From a virus, in IMG/VR virus record IMGVR_UViG_3300046838_000284, positions 1 through 39,638 of that record: 39,638 bases of DNA; one strand, given 5' to 3'. This document shows positions 28,792-37,185 of the stretch, one piece after another; the stretch's first letter is position 1; every line of letters starts with the position of its first letter. Made by a program: the position numbers and the translations under genes. The notes under the pieces were generated by a model, which was not told the origin of the DNA, ran no database searches, and saw only the letters and a list, made by a program, of their open reading frames with translations.

Positions 28792-30200
28792 GCGGGGGGC
28801 GACGGGGTTTTGGGCTGGGGTACGGCTTCGGGATCACCCTTGCCGTTGGTCGGTTTTTCGGGGCTGTTTTTTTCCGGCGTCGGGTTGTCCGGCAGCACGC
28901 CTTTGTAGGTCTGAAGCTGGACCGAGGGAAGGCCGCTGTGCTCCAGCAGCGAGATGTCGTTGGCGACGATCGCCTGAGTGATCGAGTCGGGCTCGAAGCC
29001 CGCTTCGAAGAGCATTTTGGCCGCCGAGGCCTTCTCTTTCAGGACTTCGGCGCGGTCCTTCTCATCCTCCTGCAGATAGGGGACCGCGCCCTCGTCGTAC
29101 CAGAGCTCGGCGCCGCCGGGCATCTCATCCTTGTGGACCAGCGTTTCCAGGGCGGCGAAAGCCGAGCGCCAGAGATTCCGCATCGTGCCCTCGGCGAACT
29201 GGCGTTTGGCGGCGGGAAAGTTCGCATACGTCGCGGCTTCGAGGCCTTCGGTGACCCCGGCGATGATCGCCGGCACCCCGGCCGCCACGGCGATCCGGTT
29301 CTCACCGCCCGCCTGCACGGCCTTGAAGTCGACCTCTTTGAGGTTGGAGCCGATCACTTCGATGTCCGAGCCGCCGCCGAGGAAGATGGTCGAGAACTGT
29401 TTGCCGACCCCGGCGTGTTTTTCGAGGAAAATCTCCTTGAAGGCCTGAAATTCCTCCGGCGAGAGGCGCGGATCGGGCTTCACCACCCGATTCGGGACCG
29501 CGCCGTCTTCGAGATAGCCGAGCTTGTAGTCGGTCGAGGCCTGGTCGGCCCGCGCCTCTTTGATGATCGGCTGCATCCAGGACATCCCGCGGTAGGTGAA
29601 CAGCGGGTCCTCGATCGGGGCGAAGTGGGCGACTTCGTTGGCCCCGAAGGTGATCGGTTTCGTGCCCGCGCCCTTGCCGCCCGGGAAATAGACGTAGCCG
29701 ACCGGCACCGCCTTCGGGTCGCCGTAGCCTTCGCCGCCCAGCACGATCACCGTCCAGTCGGGCTTCAGCCGCAGGATCTGCCCTTCCTTGCGGACCCCGA
29801 ACCAGTTACCTGCCAGGTCGGCGTCCTGCATCATTCGCGAGAGCAGGTCCCCGGTGGACCCGTTCGGCCACGGTTCTTCGAAGAGCCTGAGCGCTTGGGT
29901 GCCGAACAGCTTGCCCTTCTGCCGATCGCGCCAGGTCAGCGGCGCTTCGCTGAACAGCGAACGGCGCCGCTCGCAGCAGGCGAAGACGATCGGGTTGGAC
30001 TTGAACAGGCGCAGCGCAAAGGAGTCGAAGGTCGGGTCGATTTCCTCCTGCTTTTGGCCGAGGGTCATCGCCGGAGCGCCCCAGACCGCCATCCCCTGCC
30101 CGGCCTGGTTCAACCATTCGATGTAGTTGCTGAGGGTGGCGCTTCGTTCCTCGGCCTGCGGCCAACCGAAGACCCTCTTGATTTCATTCAAGCGGCTCAT
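28788..30200 (-). CDS. Portal protein (HK97 type)
   Basis: 470 residues. The frame is open further upstream; the ATG at 30200 overlaps the terminase stop (ATGA) and gives MSRLNEIKRVFGW. Typical portal features are FACCERRRSLFSEAPLTWR, MMQDADLAGNWF, the loop LTYRGMSWMQPI-like segment, and ENRIAVAAGVPAIIAGV with the GVP turn. Forms the dodecamer through which DNA is packaged. The proline-rich end is outside the core. Confidence 0.95.
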   Translation of the reverse strand: MSRLNEIKRVFGWPQAEERSATLSNYIEWLNQAGQGMAVWGAPAMTLGQKQEEIDPTFDSFALRLFKSNPIVFACCERRRSLFSEAPLTWRDRQKGKLFGTQALRLFEEPWPNGSTGDLLSRMMQDADLAGNWFGVRKEGQILRLKPDWTVIVLGGEGYGDPKAVPVGYVYFPGGKGAGTKPITFGANEVAHFAPIEDPLFTYRGMSWMQPIIKEARADQASTDYKLGYLEDGAVPNRVVKPDPRLSPEEFQAFKEIFLEKHAGVGKQFSTIFLGGGSDIEVIGSNLKEVDFKAVQAGGENRIAVAAGVPAIIAGVTEGLEAATYANFPAAKRQFAEGTMRNLWRSAFAALETLVHKDEMPGGAELWYDEGAVPYLQEDEKDRAEVLKEKASAAKMLFEAGFEPDSITQAIVANDISLLEHSGLPSVQLQTYKGVLPDNPTPEKNSPEKPTNGKGDPEAVPQPKTPSPPA

Positions 30201-31672
30201 GAGAAATCTACCCAGACCTCCGTCGCTTTCGGTTTCTGTGAGAGTCCCCAGAGCGCCATCGTCACCGCATACAGAGGCGAGATATCGACGGTCGAGGATT
30301 TCCGCGACCACGCCCAGGCCTCACCGAGCGGTCGCTTCACGGCCCCTTTGATCGCCGCGTTTAGCTCCGGGGTGCTGAGGTGGCGAAGCGCCTCCTGCAC
30401 ACAGGCGTCGAAGAAGATCCCGCAGGCCTGGGCCTGCTCCTTGGCGGTGACGGTGACGGGTTCGATCCCGCGCTCCTGTAGAGGGCTGAGCAGCGAGGCG
30501 GCGGGGCCGGCGCCATCGCAGATCGTCTCCAGCGGCCGGTGTTTGGCGATCAGCTCCTCAAGGCGCTCGGGCAGCCAGCCCGTCCCGCGTTTGCGCTCGA
30601 TCACCTCGACGTGGGGAAAGCCGTCCTTGCGGTGCCCGGCTACCGCGATCGAGGCATAGGAACGGTCCGGAGTGACGTCGAAGGCGAAGCAGAGCGGGTC
30701 TTTCGGTTTGGATTTCATATCCGCGCAGGCCGCCCAGCTCTCGGCCGGAATCACCGGCTCATGCTCGCCATCGGTACTCGGCCAGTCCCCGACTCCCAAC
30801 CGCTCCACCGCGAAGGTGCGCGGGTCCATCGAACGCTGCTCATGGGCGACGTGCTCGGCCGAGATCCTGATTCCGAGGCCGGGGTTCGCCTGCGCCCAGG
30901 CCGTCTCGTCTGTCGCCTCCTCACCGACCGCTTCGGGGTTGGCGTGCTCGAGCGCCCACTCGAAGTAGGCCAGCGACGGGTCCTCGCCCTTCAGCCCCCG
31001 CTCCCTGATCCGAGCGAAGACGACGCCGTGCTCATACACCCACTGGTCGACGGCCGAGCCGCAATACCAAATCTGAGGATTGCCGGTAATCGAGCGGGCC
31101 GAGAGCGTCGGCAGCAGCGCTCCGTGCATCGCCTCGGGCAGCTCCATCGCCTCATCGAGGATCACGCAGTCGCCGGTGAAGCCGCGGGCGCCGCCCTTGG
31201 TCCGGGTGCGGAAGCGAATCCGCTGGCCGCCCTTTAGCTCGATGCCCTCTTCGCCGTGGGAGTTCTTGATCCCGTTCTTCTTCACCCGGCGGGAGAACTC
31301 GGGCGTGTTTTCGACCAGCTCTTTGAGCCGGCGGAAGTGCTCGAGCGAGGTGGCGAACTCGTGCGCGGAGTGGATGATCAGCTTCTCGCCGAGCAGGAAG
31401 AGCCCGGCCAGCTCGCGAGCCTCGAGGATCGCGCCCTTGCCGTTCTGCCGGGAGACCATCAGGGCAACCTCGAAGGCGGCCCATTTCCCGGGCGAGCGCT
31501 CGCCCAGCGCCTCGCTGAGCACGAACGCCTCCCACGGATCGAGTACGAGGCCCGCCAGCGCCGCCAACTCGACCGCTTCCTCGCCCGTCGAGGAGACGTA
31601 GGGCGGAACGTGGCTAACCCGTGGCTGCTGCTCCCCGATCAAGACGGGCGCTGCGGCGAGTGCGGAGCTCAT
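30197..31672 (-). CDS. Terminase large subunit
   Basis: 491 residues. Walker A SRQNGKG (74-80), Walker B CVILDEAM (169-176) with Asp173/Glu174, and a nuclease part with CFAFDVTPDRSYAS (Asp332) and TICDGAGP (Asp387). It drives DNA packaging into proheads. It begins inside the end of the small terminase gene by 59 bases in a different frame, and its stop overlaps the portal start. Confidence 0.95.
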   Translation of the reverse strand: MSSALAAAPVLIGEQQPRVSHVPPYVSSTGEEAVELAALAGLVLDPWEAFVLSEALGERSPGKWAAFEVALMVSRQNGKGAILEARELAGLFLLGEKLIIHSAHEFATSLEHFRRLKELVENTPEFSRRVKKNGIKNSHGEEGIELKGGQRIRFRTRTKGGARGFTGDCVILDEAMELPEAMHGALLPTLSARSITGNPQIWYCGSAVDQWVYEHGVVFARIRERGLKGEDPSLAYFEWALEHANPEAVGEEATDETAWAQANPGLGIRISAEHVAHEQRSMDPRTFAVERLGVGDWPSTDGEHEPVIPAESWAACADMKSKPKDPLCFAFDVTPDRSYASIAVAGHRKDGFPHVEVIERKRGTGWLPERLEELIAKHRPLETICDGAGPAASLLSPLQERGIEPVTVTAKEQAQACGIFFDACVQEALRHLSTPELNAAIKGAVKRPLGEAWAWSRKSSTVDISPLYAVTMALWGLSQKPKATEVWVDFS

Positions 31673-31919
31673 CTATCCCGTCGTTCTCCTTCTTCTCCGG
31701 CGCCAGGTCGCGCAGCCGGTCAAGGGTGTCGAGTAGGGCCTTCGCGCACATCGATTTCGAGGTCGCGGAGTTGCCCGGGTGATCAAGTGTGGCGGCGAGG
31801 GCGAGGGCAGAGGCAGCAAGGCCCGACTCGGCCAGTTCGGCGTCACGTTCGGCCAGTACGGCAAGGTCGCGCTCGACCGCAGCGCTGACGGTCAGCGGTT
31901 TTGGCTTCTTGGCGCTCAC
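31614..31919 (-). CDS. Small terminase-like protein, 101 aa
   Basis: Located directly upstream of the large subunit, helical with a basic N-terminus ([21 protein letters not shown]) and a Ala-rich helix pair ([34 protein letters not shown]), the usual look of actinophage small terminases. Ends in an Arg-rich tail that overlaps the large-subunit gene. Confidence 0.75.
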   Translation of the reverse strand: MSAKKPKPLTVSAAVERDLAVLAERDAELAESGLAASALALAATLDHPGNSATSKSMCAKALLDTLDRLRDLAPEKKENDGIDELRTRRSARLDRGAAATG

Positions 31920-32149
31920 CAGATCCTCGATTTCCGCCGCTTTCGCCCCGAAGTGGCCCGGTTGCAGCGCGCATGCTCGGGTCCGGCATATCGAGAGCGG
32001 TCGCCGTCGACGTGACCGAGATCCCAGGGTTCCCCGGCGAGGATCGGTTTGCCGCAGCGGGCGCAGCTCGCATAGCCAGCGGCGACCTTTGGAGCGATTC
32101 GTTCGCGCAGGCGCCGATGGTGGTAGCCATAGGCAAATTGGCCGGGCAT
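31916..32149 (-). CDS. HNH endonuclease of the packaging module
   Basis: 77 residues. CARC (29-32), [10 protein letters not shown] (42-51) and [15 protein letters not shown] (57-71) form the ...H...N...metal finger with its zinc pair, matching actinophage HNH nucleases beside terminases. These assist terminase in cutting DNA. The start ATG 32149 lacks a strong ribosome site; no operator or promoter is convincing in the 91 bases upstream. Confidence 0.85.
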   Translation of the reverse strand: MPGQFAYGYHHRRLRERIAPKVAAGYASCARCGKPILAGEPWDLGHVDGDRSRYAGPEHARCNRATSGRKRRKSRIW

Positions 32150-32240
32150 GGCGGCTTATTTCGAAAGGGAGGGAAAAGTGACTGAAGCGGGGTGAACGAT
32201 GCTCAACGCTTTTGCGCGAGCCTGGGTACCCCCCCTACGC

Positions 32241-32369
32241 TCAGTAGCCACGATGCCAATACCCTTCCCAGGTTTTGGGTGCGGGCTGCTTGACCTCGAA
32301 GACCACTTCGCTGCTGGGTTGCCCGTTGCTCAACAGGCGCAGCAACAGCCTGATCAGAAGTCGTCTCAT
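32241..32369 (-). CDS. Small basic protein, 42 aa
   Basis: Start ATG 32369 overlaps the stop of the Ig-like gene (ATGA). The N-terminus is a basic Leu-rich helix (RRLLIRLLLRLLSNG), then a polar stretch ending WEGYWHRGY. It may be membrane-active or an assembly factor; family unknown. Confidence 0.5.
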   Translation of the reverse strand: MRRLLIRLLLRLLSNGQPSSEVVFEVKQPAPKTWEGYWHRGY

Positions 32370-32650
32370 CTCGGCACTTTCTGCTCTCGCACCTTGAAGC
32401 TCCTCTCTGCCGATGCTTTGTAGCCACCTGATCCGTCGAAGGCGTAATGCCAATAGCCCGCTGCGTTTATGCCAACGCTGACCGAATAGATGCCTTTCGT
32501 ATTCGTTACTTCAGGCGTCAGCGTCTCGTTCTTGCCGTCGAGCACCGTGCAGATCACTGAGGCCGGTTCGACTAGGGCTTTGGTTTTCGGGTCTGTGAAG
32601 GTGGCTTCAATCTCGACCTGATCACCGATGTCGTAGGTGTTGGGCTTCAT
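32366..32650 (-). CDS. Ig-like/beta-sandwich phage protein, 94 aa
   Basis: Begins KPNTYDIGDQVEIEATF, then VICTVLDG, GIYSVSVGINAAGYWHYAF and a final strand pair: an Ig-like fold seen in small phage structural or surface proteins. Likely a decoration protein on head or fibre. It lies between a fibre gene and the 42-residue gene. Confidence 0.65.
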   Translation of the reverse strand: MKPNTYDIGDQVEIEATFTDPKTKALVEPASVICTVLDGKNETLTPEVTNTKGIYSVSVGINAAGYWHYAFDGSGGYKASAERSFKVREQKVPR

Positions 32651-32663
32651 CTCCTGGTCTCCT

Positions 32664-34049
32664 CTAAAGCGAGTGGTCTGAGAGATGGGTCTGAGTGGCG
32701 CTATCGAATAGGTCGACGGTCGTGATGGCGCGGTCTCTGAGCGTCACCTTGATCGCTGATTCGGTGAGCGTGGCTTCGGCTTCCGTATCCCCGATCGCGC
32801 CGATGGCTTCCAGGGTTCCAAGGCCGCTGATCGTCGCCTGTCCTATCCAGACCCGGCCACCATTGGTGCTGATCGCTCCCGTGCCGAGCACAGTGGCTTT
32901 GCCCGAAGTCGTCCTCGTCGCTTTGGGTGCCAATGCACCCGTACCGAGGATCGATGCTTTGCCGGTGCCGATGCGAAGGGCTTCGGTGGTGAAGGAACTG
33001 CTGCCCGTAACGGTGGCTTTGCCTTCGACGGTTTTCCCCGCCGGATGTTCAGCGACGCCCGCAGGGGTAATGGCGCCCGTGCCGAGAATCGACGCCTTGT
33101 CGAGGTAAGTGGCGATCGCCCTCGGAACCAGCGTCCCGCTTCCCGATATGAGCCCTTTGCCGATCCCCGTATGGAGGCCTTTGGGCGAGACAGAGCCCGT
33201 TCCTGTGACCGAAGCTTTGCCTTCAAAGACCTTCGTGCCTTTGGGGCTGAGCGAGCCGGTACTGCCGATCGTGGCTTTGCCGAGGTGGGTGGGCGTGCCC
33301 GCTGCGGTAATAGATCCGGTGGCGGGAACCGAGGTTTTGCCGGTGGCTGTCCGGGCGCCTTTGGGTTCGATGGCACCCGTTCCGGCAATCGTCGCTTTTC
33401 CTTCGACGGTTTTGCCTTCTGCCGCCGGCGTGAACGTGGCGCCGGCATTGACCCATGTGTTGGCTGCACCCCAGGTGCCGCCGACTTTCCCCGAGGCTTC
33501 CCCGGTGATTTTGAACGACAGCGAGTAGGTGGCCGGTGAGGCGGACACCGCCACATCTGCGCTCTCTGTGGTGCCAGATTCAGGGGTGTTGCTGGAGCTT
33601 TTGTTATTGAGCCGGCAAGCCTCGATGCAGAGGTCGCCAGTTGAGCCTGTCGGGGAAGACGAGTGTTCTTTGGTTTCGCCGCTGGATTCGGCCGTGGCGT
33701 GAGTTGTCGCACCTTCGCCGCCGCCTTTGAACGAGGCGCCCATAATGCCCCGGGAGGTCGTGTTCCCCGAGAGCGTGGCTGTGATTTCGGTTTCTTTCGC
33801 CAGCCCTGCCGGGGCATAGGCTTTGACGATCGCCGAGCGGTTGTTGCTTTTGTTCGCGGCCTTGACGATTTCCCAAGTCAGCCCGCCGCCTTCGACTTTG
33901 CTCAGCGTCGTTTCGCCGAACCACTCGACCGCGACGATGACCCAGGCGCCAGATGCCACCGCGGCGGTGGTTTTGAAGGCGATCGTGGCTTTGCCTTCTT
34001 CTCGGACGCATTTGTTGCCGAGGGTGGTCTGATCTACTGCCCAGGCCAT
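32664..34049 (-). CDS. Tail-fibre-like protein with ten 20-residue repeats
   Basis: 461 residues. The first 205 are a beta-rich head (VDQTTLGNKCVREEGK, ATLSGNTTSRGIM). Residues 213-419 consist of ten near-perfect 20-residue repeats with a five-residue gap after the sixth: each carries G-K-A-T/S-x-x-G-T-G-x-x-x-P-x-G (GKATIAGTGAIEPKG, GKASVTGTGSVSPKG). Repeat starts fall at 217, 237, 257, 277, 297, 317, 343, 363, 383 and 403. The last 40 residues are different. This fits a trimeric beta-stalk of a fibre. Such repeats can change number by recombination. Confidence 0.8.
   Translation of the reverse strand: MAWAVDQTTLGNKCVREEGKATIAFKTTAAVASGAWVIVAVEWFGETTLSKVEGGGLTWEIVKAANKSNNRSAIVKAYAPAGLAKETEITATLSGNTTSRGIMGASFKGGGEGATTHATAESSGETKEHSSSPTGSTGDLCIEACRLNNKSSSNTPESGTTESADVAVSASPATYSLSFKITGEASGKVGGTWGAANTWVNAGATFTPAAEGKTVEGKATIAGTGAIEPKGARTATGKTSVPATGSITAAGTPTHLGKATIGSTGSLSPKGTKVFEGKASVTGTGSVSPKGLHTGIGKGLISGSGTLVPRAIATYLDKASILGTGAITPAGVAEHPAGKTVEGKATVTGSSSFTTEALRIGTGKASILGTGALAPKATRTTSGKATVLGTGAISTNGGRVWIGQATISGLGTLEAIGAIGDTEAEATLTESAIKVTLRDRAITTVDLFDSATQTHLSDHSL
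32793..33413 (-). repeat. Tandem 60-base coding repeats of the fibre gene
   Basis: Ten copies of a 60-base unit (one of them offset by 15 bases) encode the 20-residue repeats of the fibre. Copies differ at DNA level, so this is an old array rather than a recent slip. Confidence 0.75.
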
Positions 34050-34065
34050 CTGGCCCTCCTCCTAG

Positions 34066-35307
34066 CTAGGGCGAGATTGCGGCTAGGTTGTCGTCCCACA
34101 CGTTGCCCGTCCAGGTGCCCGGGTAGGTGTTGGCTTTCAGGCCGTAGTAGCCCGAGAGCGGGTAATAGCCGTTTGAGTCCGAGCCGCCATTGCAGACCGT
34201 TCCAGATTCATGGGTGGTCGGGCCGAGACAGCGGGCGAAGTGGGTGTTCTTGACGACGAAGGAACTCGAGCCGACCGCAGTGCCGTGGGCACACTCATAG
34301 ATCGAATAGCCGCCCCCCGCGAACAGGCTGTCTTCGATCGTCAGCTTGTTTTCGCAGGTGCCGCCGAAGCCGGTGTTGACGTTGCCGAAGGTGACGGCCG
34401 TCTGCCCGATCGGGTTGAGCAGCGTCGAGTGCAGGACGTTCAGCGTCGAGTTGTCGAAGTAGACGTTCTCGATGTGGTCGCCGGGGATCGCTTCCTTGGC
34501 AATCCCGTAGCTGTCGCGGATCGTCGCCGTGGCACCATCGGCCGAGTAGAGGTTGCCGTCGCAGCCGTGGAAGTAGACCCGTTCGAGGACGATGATCCCG
34601 GCGCTCGTATTGCGGACGTCGTCGGAGCAGGTGATTCCCGCGGCCGCTCGGAACTCGACATCGCGGATCGTCGTCCCGGTTACCCCCTGAGCAATGCGGA
34701 TCTCGTAGTTGCCGCAGGGAGTCGTTCCGCAGCTTCCGCTGTTCAGCGTGACCCGGCTGTTCTGGATCGTGACGTTGCTTGCAGTAACTTCGATGGTGCC
34801 GCTCACGTCCTTGCCGCTGATCGTCTGCCCGGCCGTGGAAGCGTTGATCGAGCCCGATGGGGTCAGCGTGGTCCCCGCAGGAACGCCAGTTGTCGATGGC
34901 GCGGGATAGCCGCAAGCTGCGGGCGAGGCGAAGCAGTGGGCGGTCTGGGCGGGCGGTGGTTCTTCTGCCGGCGGTTCTTCTTCGGCGGGCGGTTCTTCCA
35001 CGGGCGGCGGTTCGCTTCCGCCTTCGGGTCCAGGTGGTCCTTCGGGGCCTTCTGGTCCGGTCGGCCCCGTGGGTCCGATGGGGCCAGCCGGTCCCGTCGC
35101 TCCCATAGGCCCCATGGCGCCGGTCGGTCCGGTTGGCCCGGTCGGCCCCGGGATCTTGGCCGTAACTTCCAGCGCTGCGACCTTGGTTTCGAGCCGGACG
35201 ACCCGTTCCTTGAGCAGGTTGAATTCGGCGCGGGTCGGGCCGGCACCGAGAGCTGAACTCGGCAGGAACAGCACCGCCAGCGCGCTCAGGATCGCCAGAT
35301 GGCGCAT
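34066..35307 (-). CDS. Secreted collagen-like protein with right-handed beta-helix
   Basis: 413 residues. Residues 1-22 form a signal peptide ([20 protein letters not shown]); 26-50 are a short coiled coil ([18 protein letters not shown]); 54-96 are 14 Gly-X-Y triplets ([19 protein letters not shown]) as in collagen stalks; 98-120 are Pro/Glu-rich; 130-410 show a parallel beta-helix with repeated Gly/Asn/Thr turns ([28 protein letters not shown]). Beta-helices are common in phage tail spikes that bind or cut surface sugars. Phage tail parts normally assemble in the cytoplasm, so a signal peptide is odd. It may instead be exported by the infected cell or lysogen. Confidence 0.8.
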   Translation of the reverse strand: MRHLAILSALAVLFLPSSALGAGPTRAEFNLLKERVVRLETKVAALEVTAKIPGPTGPTGPTGAMGPMGATGPAGPIGPTGPTGPEGPEGPPGPEGGSEPPPVEEPPAEEEPPAEEPPPAQTAHCFASPAACGYPAPSTTGVPAGTTLTPSGSINASTAGQTISGKDVSGTIEVTASNVTIQNSRVTLNSGSCGTTPCGNYEIRIAQGVTGTTIRDVEFRAAAGITCSDDVRNTSAGIIVLERVYFHGCDGNLYSADGATATIRDSYGIAKEAIPGDHIENVYFDNSTLNVLHSTLLNPIGQTAVTFGNVNTGFGGTCENKLTIEDSLFAGGGYSIYECAHGTAVGSSSFVVKNTHFARCLGPTTHESGTVCNGGSDSNGYYPLSGYYGLKANTYPGTWTGNVWDDNLAAISP

Positions 35308-35315
35308 CAGCGGGC

Positions 35316-35690
35316 CTATTCGCTCGAAACTTTGCAGCCGGTCAGCTTGAAGTTGTCGCCAACCGCGACAGTTTTTTCAGTTTCCAGAGTCCCGGCGCCG
35401 AGGCAGGTTCCTTCCGTTGCCGCAGACCAAACGCTGATCGCTTTGTAGGTCTCGGCGGTGGAGACGTTTGTCCATTCGGGCGTGTTGGAGAGTTCGATGA
35501 AGGACGGGTCGCCTTCGGTGATCGCCCCCCAGGTCGCTTCCTTGCGGGTTGTTTCGCCCGCCGCTTCCGCGGTGCCGTTGTCAGTCGGAGCGCCTTTATG
35601 GAGCTTGACCCAGGTTTTTTCGTATTTAGCTGGGCTTTCGTTCTTCCACGCTTTCAGGCATTCCTTCGTGAAGGCTTTGGAGAAGGCCAT
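35316..35690 (-). CDS. Fibre-type phage tail protein, 124 aa
   Basis: ATG with AAGGAG nearby. Its layout, [13 protein letters not shown] at the start, then [37 protein letters not shown] and a Cys-ended strand, matches small phage tail-fibre proteins I know from actinophages. Two Cys near residues 96 and 119. Confidence 0.65.
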   Translation of the reverse strand: MAFSKAFTKECLKAWKNESPAKYEKTWVKLHKGAPTDNGTAEAAGETTRKEATWGAITEGDPSFIELSNTPEWTNVSTAETYKAISVWSAATEGTCLGAGTLETEKTVAVGDNFKLTGCKVSSE

Positions 35691-35710
35691 CGAGTCTCCT
35701 TACGTATAGA

Positions 35711-35725
35711 CCCGCTCGAAGCGGG
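35711..35725. terminator. Short perfect hairpin in the gene gap
   Basis: CCCGCT-CGA-AGCGGG between the small 34-residue frame and the fibre-type gene. The stem is six bases and there is no T-run. It may stabilise RNA rather than end transcription. Confidence 0.35.
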
Positions 35726-35732
35726 AGAGGAA

Positions 35733-35837
35733 TCAGGGCGCAGAGGTAGCGGCGACCGTGCCGCGCCCATAGTGGGGCCAAGGCTGGCTCTTCGGAAGCC
35801 TAGACGCACCCATCGGACGGAACGGCCGCAGCATCAT
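35733..35837 (-). CDS. Small basic protein, 34 aa (possible)
   Basis: ATGATG at 35837 overlaps the stop of the 201-residue gene, then 34 codons to TGA 35733. Basic and Pro/Gly/Tyr rich (LRPFRPMGASRLPKSQPWP). The overlap is typical of real genes in this operon, but the length is short. A 15-base palindrome (GCAGCAT-C-ATGCTGC) lies over its start. Confidence 0.45.
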   Translation of the reverse strand: MMLRPFRPMGASRLPKSQPWPHYGRGTVAATSAP

Positions 35838-36439
35838 GCTGCCTCGCCCCGCACCTTGCGTTCCATTGCTCCGACTCGGCGCTCGATCACTCGGATCTCA
35901 GGGCTGATATCGATGTGGCGCTGCCGTGCCTGGATGTGGATGCGCTGAATACGCTCCGACAATGGCGCCTGCGCCTCCGCTCGCCGCACTTCCGCCCGTT
36001 GTAGCTCATAACGCTGGCGGGCCTCGAGGCTGGTGGGAAGGTCGGCGACGTCCTCCGGTGCTATGCCCTCTGGCTCGGGGGGCTCGCCCGCGTTGCGGTG
36101 GGCGTCGCTGCGGTCGTCCTGGTCGATCGCGTCTATGGTCCCGGCGCGCTCCAAGTCGTCCTGCGCCCTGACCGCGAAGCGGTGATCGGTGGTGATCCCT
36201 GATTTGCTCAGCAGATAGGGCTTGTCGGAGCAGCGGCGGTAGCGGATGAAGTCGGCCCGCCATACCCACTTGCCGTCCTTGCGGGTGCGTTCCTTGCGGG
36301 TGATCTCGATCCCGCAGGAGCGCAGGGAGTAGAGCTCGCCGACGTCGACGGGGCAACCTTGCCCGTGGTCGGGCCAGAAGAGCGGCGAGCAACTGCCGTT
36401 GTTGATCGCCTGGCGTCGGCCTTTCAGCGGATCGGCCAC
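35834..36439 (-). CDS. Hypothetical protein, 201 aa
   Basis: Start GTG 36439, three bases before the stop of the 45-residue gene. Residues 15-90 hold several Cys and basic/aromatic residues (CSPLFWPDHGQGCPVDVGE, WRADFIRYRRCS) and look beta-rich. Residues 100-130 are acidic. Residues 130-195 are a coiled-coil-like Arg/Glu helix (RYELQRAEVRRAEAQAP). Could be a structural or DNA/RNA-binding accessory protein. Not recognised. Confidence 0.55.
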   Translation of the reverse strand: MADPLKGRRQAINNGSCSPLFWPDHGQGCPVDVGELYSLRSCGIEITRKERTRKDGKWVWRADFIRYRRCSDKPYLLSKSGITTDHRFAVRAQDDLERAGTIDAIDQDDRSDAHRNAGEPPEPEGIAPEDVADLPTSLEARQRYELQRAEVRRAEAQAPLSERIQRIHIQARQRHIDISPEIRVIERRVGAMERKVRGEAA

Positions 36440-36577
36440 CTAGTCCCCCTCGCTCCGCTCGGCCCCGGAAGGTCTGCCCTTGTCCGCAAAGCTCAGGTAG
36501 GGGTAGCTCGTCGGCTTGCCGCCCATGCGCCCGGGGTTCGTGACGATCCCCTTTGAGATTTCGCGGTCTTTCCTCAC
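36440..36577 (-). CDS. Small protein, 45 aa
   Basis: GTG 36577 overlaps the TGA of the gene above (GTGA) and follows a GAGGAGGGGG ribosome site. Basic N-terminal half (RKDREISKGIV), then Gly/Pro and aromatic residues (GGKPTSYPYLSFADKG). Not recognised. Confidence 0.55.
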   Translation of the reverse strand: MRKDREISKGIVTNPGRMGGKPTSYPYLSFADKGRPSGAERSEGD

Positions 36578-36753
36578 CGCTCCCCCTCCTCGAAGGGCTG
36601 GACCATCGCCGCAAGATGAAGAAGAAGTTGCTCGAAGTGATACAGGTCGCGTTCGGCGTCCCGCAGCTCCCGCTCTTTCTCGGTAAGGACCGACCTGGCG
36701 CGGGGCAGCTTCGCCTTGATGTCGGCCTTATTTGCCAGGTCGATGCCGCTCAT
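36574..36753 (-). CDS. Small coiled-coil protein, 59 aa
   Basis: ATG 36753 overlaps the stop of the gene above (ATGA). Residues 10-50 are a continuous charged helix (RSVLTEKERELRDAERDLYH). It ends MVQPFEEGER, nearly the same as the end of the next gene upstream (LQPFEEGK), and the same DNA stretch, coding for PFEEG, occurs twice. Confidence 0.6.
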   Translation of the reverse strand: MSGIDLANKADIKAKLPRARSVLTEKERELRDAERDLYHFEQLLLHLAAMVQPFEEGER

Positions 36754-36983
36754 TTGCCCTCCTCGAAGGGCTGGAGGGCTGCCTCAGCTACTTGCTTTGC
36801 GGGCAGATGGCCTTCCATTCCCGCTACGTCATCGCCTCGGATGTAGCGCAGCGCATCGATAAGAGGCCCAATGTCCTCGGCATCTATAGCCTGCCGGTGC
36901 TCACCCTCGCAGCCCATCGCGGTCAGGTCGTGGGCCGATGGTGCCGCCCTCCAACATTTGGGGCAATAGACGAAGCGCCTCAT
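36750..36983 (-). CDS. Zinc-knuckle-like protein, 77 aa
   Basis: Opens with RRFVYCPKCWRAA (Cys 7 and 10), a His/Cys pair near 18-30 (SAHDLTAMGCEGEHRQ), and a helical acidic C-terminus. A small zinc-binding protein at the start of the leftward operon. Coupled to its neighbours by ATGA. Confidence 0.55.
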   Translation of the reverse strand: MRRFVYCPKCWRAAPSAHDLTAMGCEGEHRQAIDAEDIGPLIDALRYIRGDDVAGMEGHLPAKQVAEAALQPFEEGK

Positions 36984-37075
36984 CGCCCCTCCTGATCGGA
37001 GTTGAGGATGGCGGTTAGGAGAGATTGGCGAAACTCCTCAGGCCCCGCGCAGAGCCGATTCTCGCGGGCGATCAC
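36980..37075 (-). CDS. 31-residue small protein (possible)
   Basis: GTG 37075 with GGGGTGAG upstream; the frame ends in TGA overlapping the ATG at 36983 (ATGA). Polar and helical (IARENRLCAGPEEFRQSLL). It would be the first coding frame of the leftward operon. Confidence 0.35.
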   Translation of the reverse strand: MIARENRLCAGPEEFRQSLLTAILNSDQEGR

Positions 37076-37185
37076 GCTGGCTCACCCCGTAGATTTCCCC
37101 GATCTACCCCTAAACCGACTCCTTCACTCCCGTTCCGCCTCACTCGCGGATAGACTGGGAACCAACCCAAGTGGAGGTTGGCCAG
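37076..37185. promoter_or_regulatory. Divergent control region between late operon and regulator gene
   Basis: The 110-base gap between the leftward operon and the plus-strand winged-helix gene. It holds the inverted repeat GTAGAT-N7-ATCTAC (37089-37107), an operator-like site. A possible rightward -10 (TAGACT) lies near 37155, without a good -35. No other gene. Confidence 0.45.

Noticed and set aside
28938-30659. Open frame of 573 codons on the plus strand
   Set aside because: Exactly antisense to the portal gene, which has clear motifs; a shadow from biased codon use.
32150-32240. Promoter search before the HNH gene
   Set aside because: A TTGAGC with poor -10 and small hairpins only; the operon is probably read through from upstream.
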